Assembly: GCA_015179125.1 (NCBI GenBank)
Contig: WHVA01000008.1
Coordinates: 124,001-188,000 of the forward strand
Source: Gautieria morchelliformis
Lineage: Eukaryota > Basidiomycota > Agaricomycetes > Gomphales > Gomphaceae
Reading direction: 5' to 3'
DNA length: 64,000 nucleotides
Shown here: positions 32,128 through 44,740 of the stretch, in pieces
Numbering within the stretch: the stretch's first letter is position 1
How the letters are laid out: each line of letters begins with the position of its first letter
Program-made: the position numbers and the translations under genes
Notes under the pieces: model-generated
Told to the model about the DNA's origin: nothing
What the model saw: only the letters and a program-made list of their open reading frames with translations
Databases searched by the model: none

Positions 32128-35100
32128 ATGTGAGTATCCTTTATATTATATATATATATATTGGCTTGATTTGAAACTGACTGTAATTAAAGGGAGCCCT
32201 CTACACCAGAGCATGATAGGCAGGAGGAGCATGCTCTGGAGCATCAGCAGCGGTCGCCAATGATGTCCCCTTCTATGCGTCGTCGGGATAGGGTTCTCGC
32301 TGCAGCTCAAGAACATCTTCGAAATCCTGACCCTCCACCTCCTCAGCCATTTCCTCGACCTCTACTCCCTCAGGACAATGCAATTCCTTGGCCTCCTGTG
32401 GCTGGACCTTCAAATGCCATTCCACCTGATCTAAGTCCTCGGGATGCTGTACGTGCCATACGGGAACAGTTAGCTGATATGCCTCTTGCACCTGTGCGTC
32501 AAAGACAGGCCCAGGCAGCACCTCCTCCTCCTGTCTCTATAGGCTCTGCAGCTGTAGCTCTGTTGCGGGCCCAGGCTGCTAATATCAATCCTATGCCTCT
32601 GCCACAACGAGGACGGCCACGACGAGTGCACAGGCATTGAATCCAAACCCTGAACCTCTCCCAGATCAAATGCCACTCCAGCAGCAGCCTGCACCACAAC
32701 GACCTGTGTTTCCACAGCCTCCACATCCACCTGCTCATCCTCGGGCCCCTCCACTTCCACTGCCTCATCAGCCTGCTCCACAACAACCTGTGCCTCCTGT
32801 TGCCCCTGTGCCCCCTGTGCCTCCACACCCTCTGCATCCACCTGCTCCTCCTCAGCCCCCTCCACTTCCACCGCCTCCACCAATGCCTTTAAGAAACCTT
32901 CCACTAGCACGTCGCCCTTTGATTGAACAACAGATTGCACCTCATGACCTTGGTGCTATGGATGACAAATGTCCAAAATGTAAAGCATGGCATTGGAAGG
33001 CAGAGCGTCTGGCCGACTCTACCATCGCTGAGCCCAAATTTGGTATATGTTGCTCAAAGGGCCAGATACACCTTGAATTGTTGATGGAACCTCCAGAACC
33101 ACTAAAGACTCTTTTGTCCAGCCAAGACAGGCATGGAAAACAGTTTAGGGAAAAGATTCGGAACTATAATGCTGCACTGGCATTCGTCTCTGTGGGAGTG
33201 AACATAGATGACAATGTCATGAATAGACGTGGGCCATATGTCTTCAAAATTCAGGGAGGCCTCTATCATATTCATGGTGCTCTTCTTCCTGCTGAGGGTC
33301 AGGATAGGGCACCCAGCTATGCGCAGCTCTACTTTTATGATACAACAGAGGCTTTGCGACGTAGGCAGCACAATAACAGATTTGATCCTTTGGATTCAGA
33401 TGTGTTAAGTGACCTCCAGGAAATGATGCAGGCTCACAATCCATTGGTTCCAATCTATCAGCAGACAATGGAAAGGCTTAGGAACCAGCCAGATAGGTTG
33501 ACTGTGGAGGCCAGACTCACCTACAGAGCACATACAGACCAGAGAAGATATAATATTCCTACAGCGGATGAGATTGCCATTGTGCTCCCTGGAGAAGGTG
33601 TGCCTGGAGGCACTAGAGACATCGTCATTCAGCTTAGAGGTGGAGAACTGCAACAAATTCAGGCTGAACATGCTTTGTATGCACCACTACACTATGTCCT
33701 TCTCTTTCCTAGAGGTGAATCAGGCTGGGATTGGGACATTCCACGGATAGACCAAGCTCTTCCACGACAAGGCCAGGAGGGGGAGGAGGAGGAGGACCCT
33801 TCAAGTGACAGGCGTGTGACCATGTCAAAATACTATCGTTATCATCTTTTTTCCAAGGGAGGGTGAAGCTGAAACTCTCTTCCTGGCTGGCAAGCTCTTT
33901 CAGCAATACATTGTGGATGCTTGGGCAGCGACTGAACAGCAGAAGCTAAATTGGATCAAATACCATCAACATGAGCTGCGAGCTGAGGTCTACAATCAGA
34001 TGATTGATACATTTGGACCTGAGGACAATCAGGCCAATCCAGCTAACTTGGGACAAAAGGTCATCTTGCCTGCTACATTTACTGGGAGCGCCAGGGATAT
34101 GAACGAGAATTTTCAAAATTCAATGGCAATCACTAGGAAGCATGGTCCAGCAGATGTCTTTGTGACAATGACAGCAAACCCCTAGTGGAAATAAATCAAA
34201 GATGCTCTCAAGCCAGGCCAGACTCCCAGTGATCGTCCTGACTTGGTTGCAAGGGTTTTTCATCTCAAGAAGGAGCAATTGATCAAACGTATCATGAAGG
34301 ATGGTATCCTTGGTCGCACAGTTGCACGTGTCCATGTGATCGAATTCCAGAACCGGGGGCTCCCTCATATGCACCTTCTCATATGGTTTAAAGAGGAGGA
34401 TAAGATCAGGACACCGGAAGCTGTGGATGCTTTGGTTTGGGCCGTCTTTCCTGATCATCAAGAGCATCCAAGGCTCTACAAATTAGTTTGTGATCTAATG
34501 ACTCATGGCCCCTGTGGACAAGCGCGTCCTCGGGCTTCTTGCATGACAGAGGGCAAGTGTTCTAAACATTTCCCAAAGGAATTTCGTGAGGTGACATCTG
34601 TCACTGAAGATGGCTATCCACAGTATCGCCGTCCTAATGATGGCAGACAGCATAATGTCAGAGGCAACATCATGGACAACCGCGACGTGGTTCCCTATTG
34701 TCCCACCCTCCTCTTGGAATTTGAATGCCATATTAATGTGGAACCCACTTTCAATGTGCGCTCTATCAAGTACATTCACAAGTATATGTACAAGGAGCCT
34801 GACAGGACCACAATGACCATTAATAAGGAGAGGGATGAGGTTAAACAGTACCTCGATGCACGCTATGTCAGCTCACATGAAGGTGCTTGGAGACTGCTGG
34901 AATATAAAATGCATGTTCAGGTCCCTCCTGTCATGGCACTTCCAGTCCATTTGCCAAGCCATCACAATGTGATATTTGATCCTCATATGGATCCAGGCAT
35001 GGCTTTGCAGAGGGCAGAGGATGCTAAGACCATGCTCATGGCCTATTTTGAAGCCAATGACAGATATCCTGAGGCACATGAACTGCTCTATGTGGAATTT

Positions 35101-37573
35101 CCTGAGCACTATGTTTGGAAAAAGCAAGCCAAGCGGTGGCAACCTCGCCAGCGGGGTTTCAGTCCTGGTCGCCTTCATTTTGCAAGTTCAGCCTCTGGAG
35201 AGTGCTTTTTCTTGCGAACCCTCCTTACAGTTGTCAGAGGCGCAACATCATTTGAGGAGCTTAGATCATTTGATGGTGACCTTTGTCCTACTTACAAGGC
35301 TGCATGCCTGGCAAGGGGCCTGTTAGAAGATGATTCAGAGTGGACACAGTGTCTTCAAGAGGCTGCACATATACAAACAGGTTTCCAGCTCAGGAGGTTA
35401 TTTGTCACTATTCTCCTTCGGTGTAACCCTGCTTGGCCTGCTCAAATCTGGGAGGAGTTTCAGGAGCATATTTGTGATGACCTGGAGTATCAGCTTCAAA
35501 ATAGGCATGGCATTCACCATCCTACCAATGATCAAATCTATGACTTTGGTCTCTTTCTCATTGACAAGATCATACGTCAGTGTAAGGGCAACCCTGGCTG
35601 GTTGTGGAGATCACACTACCACACAACTGACAAGGGGAAATCCAAAGTATGTATAAATGAACAGAGTACACAAGAGGGGGGATTCTCACCTGACAAGGGG
35701 AAATCCAAAGAGAAAAGTCTAAGGACCCCCAATGTCAGCGAGCCCGTATTATACTATGCTGCGCAGCCAGGGACACACTTGGCACCTGCCATCAACCCTG
35801 CATCCTCATGACCTCCCTGACCCTTGATCGACCCTTGATGCCACCTGTTACGCGAGTCGCTTGATTTCCGACACTGTTCCGAGAGTGGAAGTCGGAAATT
35901 GGAGTGGAACTGGCAAGGCGAACAGAACTGGTGGAAGTTCTCCCAGAAGTGGAATCATTTCCGAAAGCGGAGGCGGAGATGGAATCGGAACTGGAAGCGG
36001 AGTTGGAAATGGAGCCGGAACTGGGTGTGGTGTCAGAACTGGAAATGGAAAACAGGGTGTCCCCTGACAGTCAGGGGGGAAGTCTCTGGATGAGTTCCCA
36101 GATATGCCACAGATAATAGGGCACTGGGAGGGATTGGTAGGGAACTGTTGGATAGCTGAGCAGCGGGACTATGACCCAGCTACAGAGCTGGAAAAAGCCG
36201 CCACCAATATTGACAAGCTTAATGCGGAACAGAGGCGTGTCCATGATGAGATCCTCCATTCGGCCATAAATGGAGAGGGTCTTCTGTTCTTTGTCAATGG
36301 CCCTGGTGGTACAGGCAAAACTTTTACCTGGAACACCCTGGCTCATTCTATCAGAGGAAGGGGTCTTATTGTCCTATGCATTGCATCTTCAGGAATTGCA
36401 GCATTGCTTCTGATTGGGGGCAGAGCATCACATGCTATGCTCACGATTCCAATTCTAATTCATGAGGGTTCTCTATGTGACATCAAAAGAGGCTCACCAT
36501 TGGCAGAACTTCTCAAGCAGGTCCATTTGATCATATGGGATGAGGTGCCTATGCAGCATCGTCATGTAGTTGAAGCTGTCGACAGAACCTGCAGGGATGT
36601 CCTAGAGCGTCCAGATCATCCATTTGGTGGTATTACTGTGGCTTGGGGTGGAGATTTCCAGCAAACTCTGCCTGTCGTTCCTCGAGGTAAGAAGGAGGAG
36701 ATCGTGGGTGCTTCTATCCAAAGATCTCCTTTGTGGCATCATGTCAAGGTCCTCCATCTTACTCAAAATATGCAAGTCGACCCTCATGATCCCCAGAGTG
36801 AACAATTTGCTCAGTGGCTCTCTGATGTTGGTCAGGGAAAGGATCTCCCTTTGGACAATTCATTGACACTTCCTCAGCACATGATCTGTGGACCACAGGT
36901 GTCAGATCTCATTGCAGCTATCTATCCTAACATTGGTACTGGGGAGGAACTCCAAGACAAATACTTTTTGGAACGTGCTATCCTTTGCCCTCGCAATATG
37001 GAAATGGATGAGATTAATGCTGAGGTGCTCAATGTATTCCCTGGGGAGGAGCGTCTCTATCCCAGTGCAGACTCAGTCAAAGGAAATGAAGATGGCAACG
37101 TGTATCCTGTGGAGTATCTCAACTCACTCAACATGGGTGGGCTTCCTCCATCTCAACTCAGGCTTAAACCTGGAGTGGTACTCATGCTTCTTCGGAATAT
37201 TGACCTTGGTCGTCGACTCTGCAATGGTACAAGGTTGCATCTCATCAATATGACCAACAGGGTACTCTTTGTGAGGATCATTTCAGGACCATTTGCAGGA
37301 GAGACTGCATTTATCCCTAGGATTACAGTGACACCCACCTCAGACCAATTGCCATTTGAGCTCCAGCATCGCCAGTTTCCTGTCAGGCCGGCCTTTTCCA
37401 TGATTATCAACAAGTCTCAAGGGCAGTCTCTTGGCACGGTAGGCATAAACTTGCGATACGTGGTATTTTCACATGGACAGTTGTATGTTGCAGTGTCAAG
37501 AGGCACTAATTGGAACAGAGTCCCTATTCTTTTAGGGGAGGGGAACAAAACTTCTAATATTGTATATAAATAA
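32128..37573 (+). pseudogene. Helitron D RepHel protein, disrupted
   Basis: As in Helitron A, AT (32128-32129) is joined across a 63-nt intron (GTGAGT...TAAAG, 32130-32192) to G, giving ATG then 'EPSTPEHDRQ'. The gene has the Pro-rich N-terminus, Cys finger (CPKC), Rep HUH 'NRGLPHMHLL', tyrosines 'KYIHKYMYKE', Walker A 'GPGGTGKT', 'IIWDEVPMQ' and 'VAVSRG'. Damage: a frameshift near 32635, an inserted base near 33852, stops TAG 34183-34185 and TAA 34192-34194, the solo LTR at 35581-36069, and a further one-base shift in the G run at that junction. The final TAA is 37571-37573. It is inactive, but the order of domains is complete. Confidence 0.9.
35581..36069 (-). mobile_element. Gypsy solo LTR in Helitron D (target duplication GTCAG)
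   Basis: 489 bp, reading TGTAAGGGCAACC to GGTGTCCCCTGACA, the reverse complement of the LTR type at 7394 and 62768. It has exact GTCAG duplications at 35576-35580 and 36070-36074. It interrupts the helicase half of the RepHel gene. The long plus-strand open frame that reads from RepHel into the LTR is a chance read-through. Confidence 0.93.
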
Positions 37574-37722
37574 GTGTTGCTGAAGCCTGATTAAATATGT
37601 ATTTCCATTTGTATTTAATGTATGTAGTTTCATTTCACCAAATAATTCTTTGATTCTATTAACTACCCATGTGCAATGTTAACCTTAACTAACCCGGTGC
37701 GAAGCACGGGTCTATTGGCTAG

Positions 37723-38374
37723 TTCCATTAATAGATAGAAGGTTCTACCTGCTTACTAAGCCCGTGTACATTACAATATACTAAGTTCCTAACCCGAACT
37801 AGAATACTACTCTTACTTAGAGTAACTATTCTTAGTTAAGTAGTTGCTTTACTGCTTAGCCACTTAGCCTAACCCGCTGAGTGAAACTCTACAGAGTGAG
37901 GTTGGCAATCGATTTTCTTGTCAATTAGCACTCCAATACCCGAGATGAGCTGTTCAGTTGATTTTCCTGTTCAGTGACTTTCACAAGTCAAGTCAAGTTG
38001 TGTGTGAAAGCCACTTCACATTACTCTCTCATTATTGCAGTGCATTGACATTGGTCAACCCAATCCACTCACAAACTCTCCTGCGGAGCCTATTCCCTTT
38101 GATTAAAAGGAACACTGTTGGACCCAGGTAGTGTCCTTGAACCTACACACTCTTTTAGTTTATTGTTCAGTGCAGCTAAGAAACGCATTACCCTCTAGCT
38201 GTAATAACTTGGACTAGTTATTACATGGATTGCAACCAAGGTACAAATATTAAATTATTTCCAGAGTTGTGCTGCTGCATTGAATTGAGATTCTACTAGT
38301 CGTGTAAACAACACGTTCTGATGGACAGAGGCATTAGCAATAACACCAAAGTCTTGAAGGGTTCCAAAACATAT
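37723..38374. other. No recognisable gene
   Basis: Sequence right of the Helitron array, starting with the T that completes the Helitron target. It is moderately A/T-rich, has no open frame of note and no clear repeat until the Copia-LTR-like patch. Confidence 0.5.
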
Positions 38375-38498
38375 ATGCAAAGTAAGACATAGTTTCGACC
38401 TCTCTCAGTGACAATTAAATTCACTGAGAGAGGCAAGTAAATTAGTTTTATTTCCTTCAATTTGTTGACCAAGAAATCTTGTAGTAAATTCATTTCCT
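38375..38498 (+). repeat. Copia-LTR-like fragment
   Basis: CTCTCAGTGACAATTAAATT, TTCACTGAGAGAGGCAAGT and a following TTTTATTTCC...TTGTAGTAAATT correspond to the R/U5 part of the Copia LTRs (10838-10925). It truncates the 3' end of the decayed MULE gene. Confidence 0.6.
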
Positions 38499-41400
38499 GT
38501 CCATGCATTGAGTCGGTCAAAAAGTTGTGCAAGTGGCACTTTTGGCCCACCAAAGGCCTTGTGATTTGGTTTTCAGACTCCACATGGCCATTGGTCCTAA
38601 TGCCTGCAGTGAAAACCTGAGAGACCCATGCCCATGCCCAATGTTTGCAATCAGTGTACATCTGCCCTTCAAGATAGGGATGTGTGCGTGGGTACTTGGA
38701 TAGTAGTTTGTCCTACCCATGGTCAAATGCCTCACGTGACACAGCACAGTATACAGACCAGAAATCTCGAGTGAATGATTGGAACTGCCCTCCAAGCATA
38801 GGGCAAACATGTGAACAATCCTTCCACGAGCAGAGCTGTGTTCAAGAGGTGTGCATTGATACTTTTTCCTAAGCTACAATGCTGAGGACACATCATCCAG
38901 CTATACGACGCCACCATGCTACCAACCTAGGGAGCCTTTTTGCTTGCCCACTCACACTCCTTTGACAATATGCAGGCCCCTTTGCCCTTCAGCAGTCCCA
39001 TCGGGAAATGAATGATGCAGACAAAACAAATGGTATGTGGTAGGCATAATGTCTGCTGTGGCCACCCGTAGTGCTGCATCTCTATCTGACACAAATACTT
39101 CAGGTGCATGACATGCAGTTTCCAAGTGATTGTGTAAGACCCACGAATGGCTGGTAGCATCTGAAAGCAATACCAAACACTACAGCTATGTCCAAAGTTG
39201 TCGTCAATGCCAATATTGAGAGGGTATCCATACTGATTATGGTTATGGGAATTGTCATTAATTAGTATGTCATAGAACTGAGTAGCTAACTGAGCTTGTT
39301 CGGGTGACTGCCACCAAAGACCAATGACCACCTGAGAGTCATCAAGCCAGACTTCATATCACCAGGCCTCTCCATTGGCAATTTGAGAATCCAGGCGTGC
39401 TATTACTATGGTGATATCACCGCCCAGTCTAGAAACCTTGGTCCTACCTGCTGCACCAGCAGCATTCATGATGTTAGAAATCTGACAGTCCTCAAGGATA
39501 TTTCCTGGGAACTCCTGAGCTAGTATAGTCCTGAGATGGTCTTGGGTGAAGTTACCAGCACAGGCATATTGCCTTAAAGCTGGTTGCTGGTCAGGGGCTG
39601 GAGGCCGAGGCCAGCAGCCCCAGGAGCAAGTATAGCATCATGATTGTGAGTCCAATTGGTGGCAGTGACATGCTGTTGGTATGAGGGAAGAATGCAATTA
39701 ACATTGACATGAGCAAGACAATTCTTGCAAATGGACTTCCTGTCACAAAAATTGGATGGGTCAATATTGGGCTTGTGTTTTGGTGTGTGTGATGCATAAC
39801 ATTAGCAGCAATAGGTGACCTTCTTTAAGCAACTCTCTGCAGACCTGCAGACTTGTTTACTCTGCCCCACTCGTATCTTATTACCTCAAGACTTCTCAAA
39901 ATCATAGATTGTGCTGCATGCATCCTTGAGGCTCTCATACATGCTCAGGAGGTGGGGGGGCCCCATTTGGCACATCTTGGATGCCAGCAATGTCTGCATC
40001 ATCCCCATTGTAATTGGCTGATGACCCAGATTCCATGCCCTTGACTTTGGGGCAGCTTTGATGCTTCCCAAATACAAATCTCCAGATTTGCAGTTGGTCT
40101 GGTGCTGAGTGCATGCTGGTTCAACTTCATCTGTATCCAAACTAAGAACAATGACCTCATCCCTTGTAGAATGAATGGGTGTCACTGGGATATCCAAACC
40201 AGCAGTGGAAGATGTGATGTGGCGTCATTGAATCAAGGAAATGGGTGACAGTAAGTCTGATGAAGCAGAGGAAAGAATCTCAAGTATATCACTAGTCCCA
40301 TCATTATCAGAGGCACTAGTCATGTAAACATCATCTGGAGAAGCAGTCAAATCTATAAACGTTATCCTTGAAGGTGTTTTAATTGGACTTAGCATCTTGA
40401 TCATGTTGGTGGCTTCCCCCTGAGAATCAATGAGTGGTGCACGAAGGGGAAACATATCAATGTGGGTTGAATTCCCTAACTGCTTGGCAGTCAACAGTAA
40501 GTCCAGAGATGTTGCTGCAGTGGCCAGCAGTTCATGTATACTCAAGAGACGCAAGCTCAAGTGCAGGCTAACAGGAATATGAGTGATGAATAGTCAACTG
40601 AGGGTCAACTGAGGATAGACGAACCTGCAGTGTAGCTGCCGTGGACAATGCAATAGTGGATGCCAATGGTGATACTCTAGAATTACACCCAAAATTATGA
40701 TAGGGGTGTGAAGACTAACCTGGTCAATCAATTGAAGGCCTTGAAGAAGAACACAACACACGTCTGAACATTATACAGATTAAAATCATTGTATTCTACA
40801 CCAAAAATAGGTACCACTGAGTGGGAAGCATTGTGAAATAATGCAACATCAGTATTATCCATTTTGAACCAATCCACTGGTTGAACAAGCTATGACAAAA
40901 AAGGTGACTGGATATTAGACTTCCCCACATTTTATGCAATGCACCCCTTTTTCTACCATATGCATATGGTAAGTAACTAAGTTTCAAATCTATTCCTTAC
41001 GTCAGGTCCAGTTTCCAACTCAATGGAAGTGACTTGAGGTATCCGAAGCCCTCCAGGACCACAACAAACTGATAGGGGGGAAATTGAGGCCAGCGAATCT
41101 TTCCCAGATGTCACAGAGATTTTTGCTATAGACTTGTGGGTACTGATTGAATAAGAAGCTAGCAGCATTGTAGAAAGAAGTTGGCAAGAGGAGATGGGTT
41201 GGTACACCCCCTGTACCACTGTACAATAATCGAGGTACTCTTCACCAGTCAGTGTCCCAAGCAGCCACCTAGGAATGTCAGTGGTGCTAAGGAAGCCTAA
41301 CAAGGGAGACATGACACGCTGATGGGCAAGCCGTTCAAGTGCTGGTAAAGGTGTGTTGAGGGTTTGGGCTTGAAGTATGGAACTGCAGCTGAGTCAAAGA

Positions 41401-41558
41401 TGGGGGCTGTGATTATTGATGCTGATAAATATGTGGATCTAGCTCTTGTCAGTGCTAGAGCTTCTTACAGTAAATGTTCTCTTGGACTCACTTTACTCAT
41501 ATGAACCAATGATGTCTGTAGTTGTCCATCAATCATCAGTGTCAAAACTACAGCCTTC

Positions 41559-43136
41559 TGTCAAGATTGGTTTTTAGGCGTTAATATTGTGTATTAGTGA
41601 ACACAGCGAATGCCCGAATAACTTGTGTGAATAAGTATGCTGTTCGGCGAATAGATGAACCAATGAATGTTCACAAGGTAAGAGGGTTGCCCGAACGGGG
41701 CTCACCCTATCTACAGTCATAGCGAAATAGCCCATGGCACTTGACAATGTAACGTGCAAGGTCTCACGGAAGGGCTGTCTAAGTCTCGACAATCCCTTCA
41801 CCAACAGCACAGAAAATGGTTCGAAGGCTAAGGTAACGAAGATGAAGTATGAGAACTCACCAGTGATGCCTAAGTCCTCTGCTAGTTGAAGATGGAAATC
41901 TCCAAGAGAAGGCTTAAGACGATGACCACAGCGAGGTCAAATTTGCACAAGATGAACGAAGTATGATAATCGAACTGGAGATACATGCGAATGTAAACTA
42001 CTTATATTGAATGCTCGCAAGGTATTAGCGAATAGGAAAGAGGCCGTCGTGAGTCAGGGTCGGATAGGGGTGTGCAGTCATGATACTAAGTAGATGGAAT
42101 AAACATACAATAGAGTGAGGGAAGAATGCGAACATGAAATGACGGAGAGTAAAAGGGGGCGAAGGCAATTATGGACAAAACCATGTCTTGGGACCCGCAT
42201 ACATGCTACCCTGCATGGACTCTTCGTTTACTGGGTTGATCCCGCATGACCTATGGAAGGGACGTCCTGCGAACACACTTTGGCCATACGTGTTATATTA
42301 TGGATGGGAGATTAATCTCTATCCTATCACTCTTGCGCTGATACCGGCGCATCTATTACACGTACATGCGTTATCAGACGCACGCGCATCTAGCCGGCTC
42401 CTTTAACCCTGAGCCGGATTCCGGGGCCACTCGAGGCACAGATCCGAGATGGAGCGCAGAAGGCGCTCCATCGTTCCTGAATGACATATTAGCTCCACAG
42501 TAATATAGAATGAGCTCCACAGATCAAGGCACAAGTACCTAATGACCAGATAGGTACATACTCCAGCACCGGTGCATACATCATGCACCGGCGGCACCTG
42601 TTCACTCCACAAGCGTCATTCACATCTTTCATAGCATAGCTTCGTTCCAAGCTAGTTAAATAGCTAGGAAACATGTATAGAACTCAAGGCAGTAAGAAAC
42701 TCCATTTGTGCTATTGTAGCTGGCTGTATTGAAGCCACAGTTCTCGTCGTATTGGCCCCAGACTTGCTTCAGCCCTTAATTGGTGCTTGAAGACATTTCT
42801 CCTTAGTTCCCTTGACCCCTCATCATATACGTACGCAGCTGCTTGCGCGCCCTGACTTACAACAATACGAATGCCCAATGGGGTTGGATTATGAAGATGA
42901 TGGGGTTAATGATGAACCATCATGCCGGGTGAATGGTATAGATCATATTTGATGGCGTGCCTGCTGGCAAAATGCGCGAGCAGCGAATAGCGGTTCGGAG
43001 AATGGGGCAAACAGCGGGTAGAGTGGATGTGGAGGGGGAGTGGTCGGTGGGTGCGGCGAACTCTGGCGAAGATGCTAGGGAGTGACAAGGGGGAACATAG
43101 AGGCAGTGCGGTAGGAGAAATAGACCGGTCATGACA
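41559..43136. mobile_element. ~1-kb solo LTR (target duplication CCTTC) with a nested LTR
   Basis: TGTCAAGATTGG to GGTCATGACA with exact CCTTC duplications (41554-41558 and 43137-43141). Homologous copies in the same orientation are at 44741-45636 and 63005 onwards. The extra 579 bp compared with those copies is the nested LTR at 42291-42864 plus its 5-bp duplication. Confidence 0.92.
42291..42864. mobile_element. 574-bp solo LTR nested in another LTR (target duplication ATACG)
   Basis: TGTTATATTATGG to CTTACAACA with exact ATACG duplications (42286-42290 and 42865-42869). The homologous LTR at 63005 reads through this point uninterrupted (CCATACGAATGCCC near 63760), which confirms the insertion. 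Contains short palindromes such as GGAGCGCAGAAGGCGCTCC. Confidence 0.93.
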
Positions 43137-43151
43137 CCTTCATTCCACTGG

Positions 43152-43879
43152 TGTTACAATCATGCCACCTAACCATCTCCGCCACCTCTGGAACACTTCC
43201 ACACCCCCTCTGACTCTATTCTGCAACCTCCACCCTCGACCCCTTGTTCTTCAACACCCCTGACTGGCTCTATTCATCTATTCATCAGCCCCCATACTCA
43301 ACCCTTAGCACAGCAAGATATCATTCCTGGTTCATCAGGAATTCCATTTGTTCTGCTGTCTATTAGACTTATGCACCCTTTGTTATTTTGCCCATTGTTC
43401 TTGACTCTACCCTGCACCCCCTTGTAGTCCCCTTGTTCCATATTAGTTACTTGCCCCATATATATATCCGACTTCTGCTCCCTCTGGAATGTACTTAGTA
43501 CTACCCTATTACTTGTTGTCTCAGCTCTTTGTATAAAACCCCCTCATGTATGCCCTCCGTTCTGCAATCAGATAATCGACTTCGATACGTGAATCCCCTT
43601 GGATTGTCTCCTGTTCTTAGTACAGTGAGTCTTGCAAGCACTCTGTCTCTCTCTGCCCTCAACACTCTGTCTTCCACCTCTTCCGACCTCTGTTCTCTGA
43701 CCTCCAGTTCTTGACACTCCAGCCAAGGTCAAATTCCAAATCTTCTCCACCTCCACCTCATCCGATCTCCAGAACTCAAGTCCAAAATACCTAGGACAAT
43801 AGTTCATCAGGGGCACAACACATAAGTTGAATCCGCTGTCCTTTCCAGATCCATTCTCTGGGATTTCCGATATGTAACA
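43152..43879 (-). mobile_element. 728-bp solo LTR (target duplication ACTGG)
   Basis: TGTTACAATCATGCC to CGATATGTAACA, flanked by ACTGG (43147-43151 and 43880-43884). It is the inverted homologue of the LTR at 27493-28184. Only 15 bp separate it from the preceding LTR, so the MULE gene was hit twice at almost the same place. Confidence 0.92.
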
Positions 43880-44098
43880 ACTGGAGAAGGCAGCTCCCAT
43901 TGTTTTTACAATCATTTGAAGATCATCTGAGTGAGGTATTTTTTCACCTGGCTGTACTGTCAGGCTTTTTGCATTCGTTGGTATTGATGTTTCATATGAC
44001 CACAACATGAGGGATTTGGCAGGCAGAATGCCAGGATATACTAAGCTGAGACTTTGACCAAAAGTGGTCTCTTGAAAGAAAGCCTCGGAGTAGCAAAC

Positions 44099-44527
44099 TG
44101 TTAGCAACTTGGGTTATGGCAGGGAAGGTTCTGTGGACTTTTTAGAAAGCTAGAATCAAATTCACTACATGATTTTGGGTCAACATGTTATAAAAGAAAT
44201 AAAGAATACTACTCACCTCTCTCAGTGAATTTATTGTCACTGAGAGAGGAGCGTTATGCTGTCTCAGAATGCATATACGTGCACCTGTCTTTTTAGCGCC
44301 CATGAGCTCGGACGTCGAAGCCATTTCAAACTCCGCTGGATGGAGCCGACTGTGAAAATAAAGAAAAGAAAACAAAATAGAAAGATCATGAGTGATCAGA
44401 GAATTTCAAAAATAATCAGGGAAGTGGATGCATGGTACAAGAACAATGTGAGACAGAATTGGAACAACACACAATGAATAGAATACATTATTCTTGATTT
44501 TGGTGCAGGAGCATATATGCACCAACA
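44099..44527 (-). mobile_element. Copia-type solo LTR (target duplication CAAAC)
   Basis: 429 bp, TGTTAGCAACTTGGG to TATGCACCAACA, the reverse complement of the Copia LTR at 10552 but diverged. Exact CAAAC duplications at 44094-44098 and 44528-44532. It splits the first coding segment of MULE copy 1. Confidence 0.93.
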
Positions 44528-44740
44528 CAAACATCCACACCAGGTATGGTGTATGTGTTGAAGTTAGAAGCTGGCATTGGAAGGTGTAAATGATGGATGA
44601 CTGCAAAAGACTTTGGATGACAGAACTGGTCTTGGGTTTTGAGTCATACATGCTTCACAGGTGTTAGCGCCATCTGGTGGTAAACGGTGGCAATTGCCAG
44701 TGAACACCGCTGGCCACCAGTGTCCAGCAGCACTTAATGC

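Larger units (their letters stand above)
30588..37722 (+). mobile_element. Helitron D (autonomous type, decayed)
   Basis: It starts TCTATAGTATAAAG directly after CTAG of Helitron C, has GGGTGGTTGTGGGTG and GCGAGCGGCGCAGCCGCGAG, and ends with the hairpin CCCGGTGCGAAGCACGGG plus TCTATTGGCTAG (CTAG 37719-37722) followed by T. Its ends and RepHel are clearly diverged from Helitron A. Its gene is a pseudogene and a Gypsy solo LTR sits in it. Confidence 0.85.
38505..44740 (-). pseudogene. MULE transposase / Ulp1-like protease gene, copy 1 (heavily decayed)
   Basis: Segments on the minus strand follow the same order as the better gene at 46742-51137. They are: N-terminal pieces (44740-44528 and 44098-43880, 'VCYSEAFFQETTFG'); the Ulp1-like region (41330-40960, 'LGTLTGEEYLDYCTVV'); a linker (about 40870-40800); the SUMO-interaction-like segment (40560-39886, with 'FIDLTASPDD', 'ILEILSSASSD' and 'VIVLSLDTDE'); and the MULE core (39331-38517, 'GLWWQSPEQAQLA', 'NQYGYPLNIG', 'AGIRTNGHVESEN'). 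Many frameshifts and stops are present. The protease catalytic Cys region is not recognisable, and the SWIM exons are lost at the 38.5-kb truncation. Solo LTRs at 44099, 43152 and 41559 interrupt it. Confidence 0.75.

Noticed and set aside
34243-35811. Continuous open frame from RepHel into a repeat, as a novel fusion protein
   Set aside because: The last ~77 codons are an inverted Gypsy solo LTR with exact GTCAG duplications, so the fusion is accidental.
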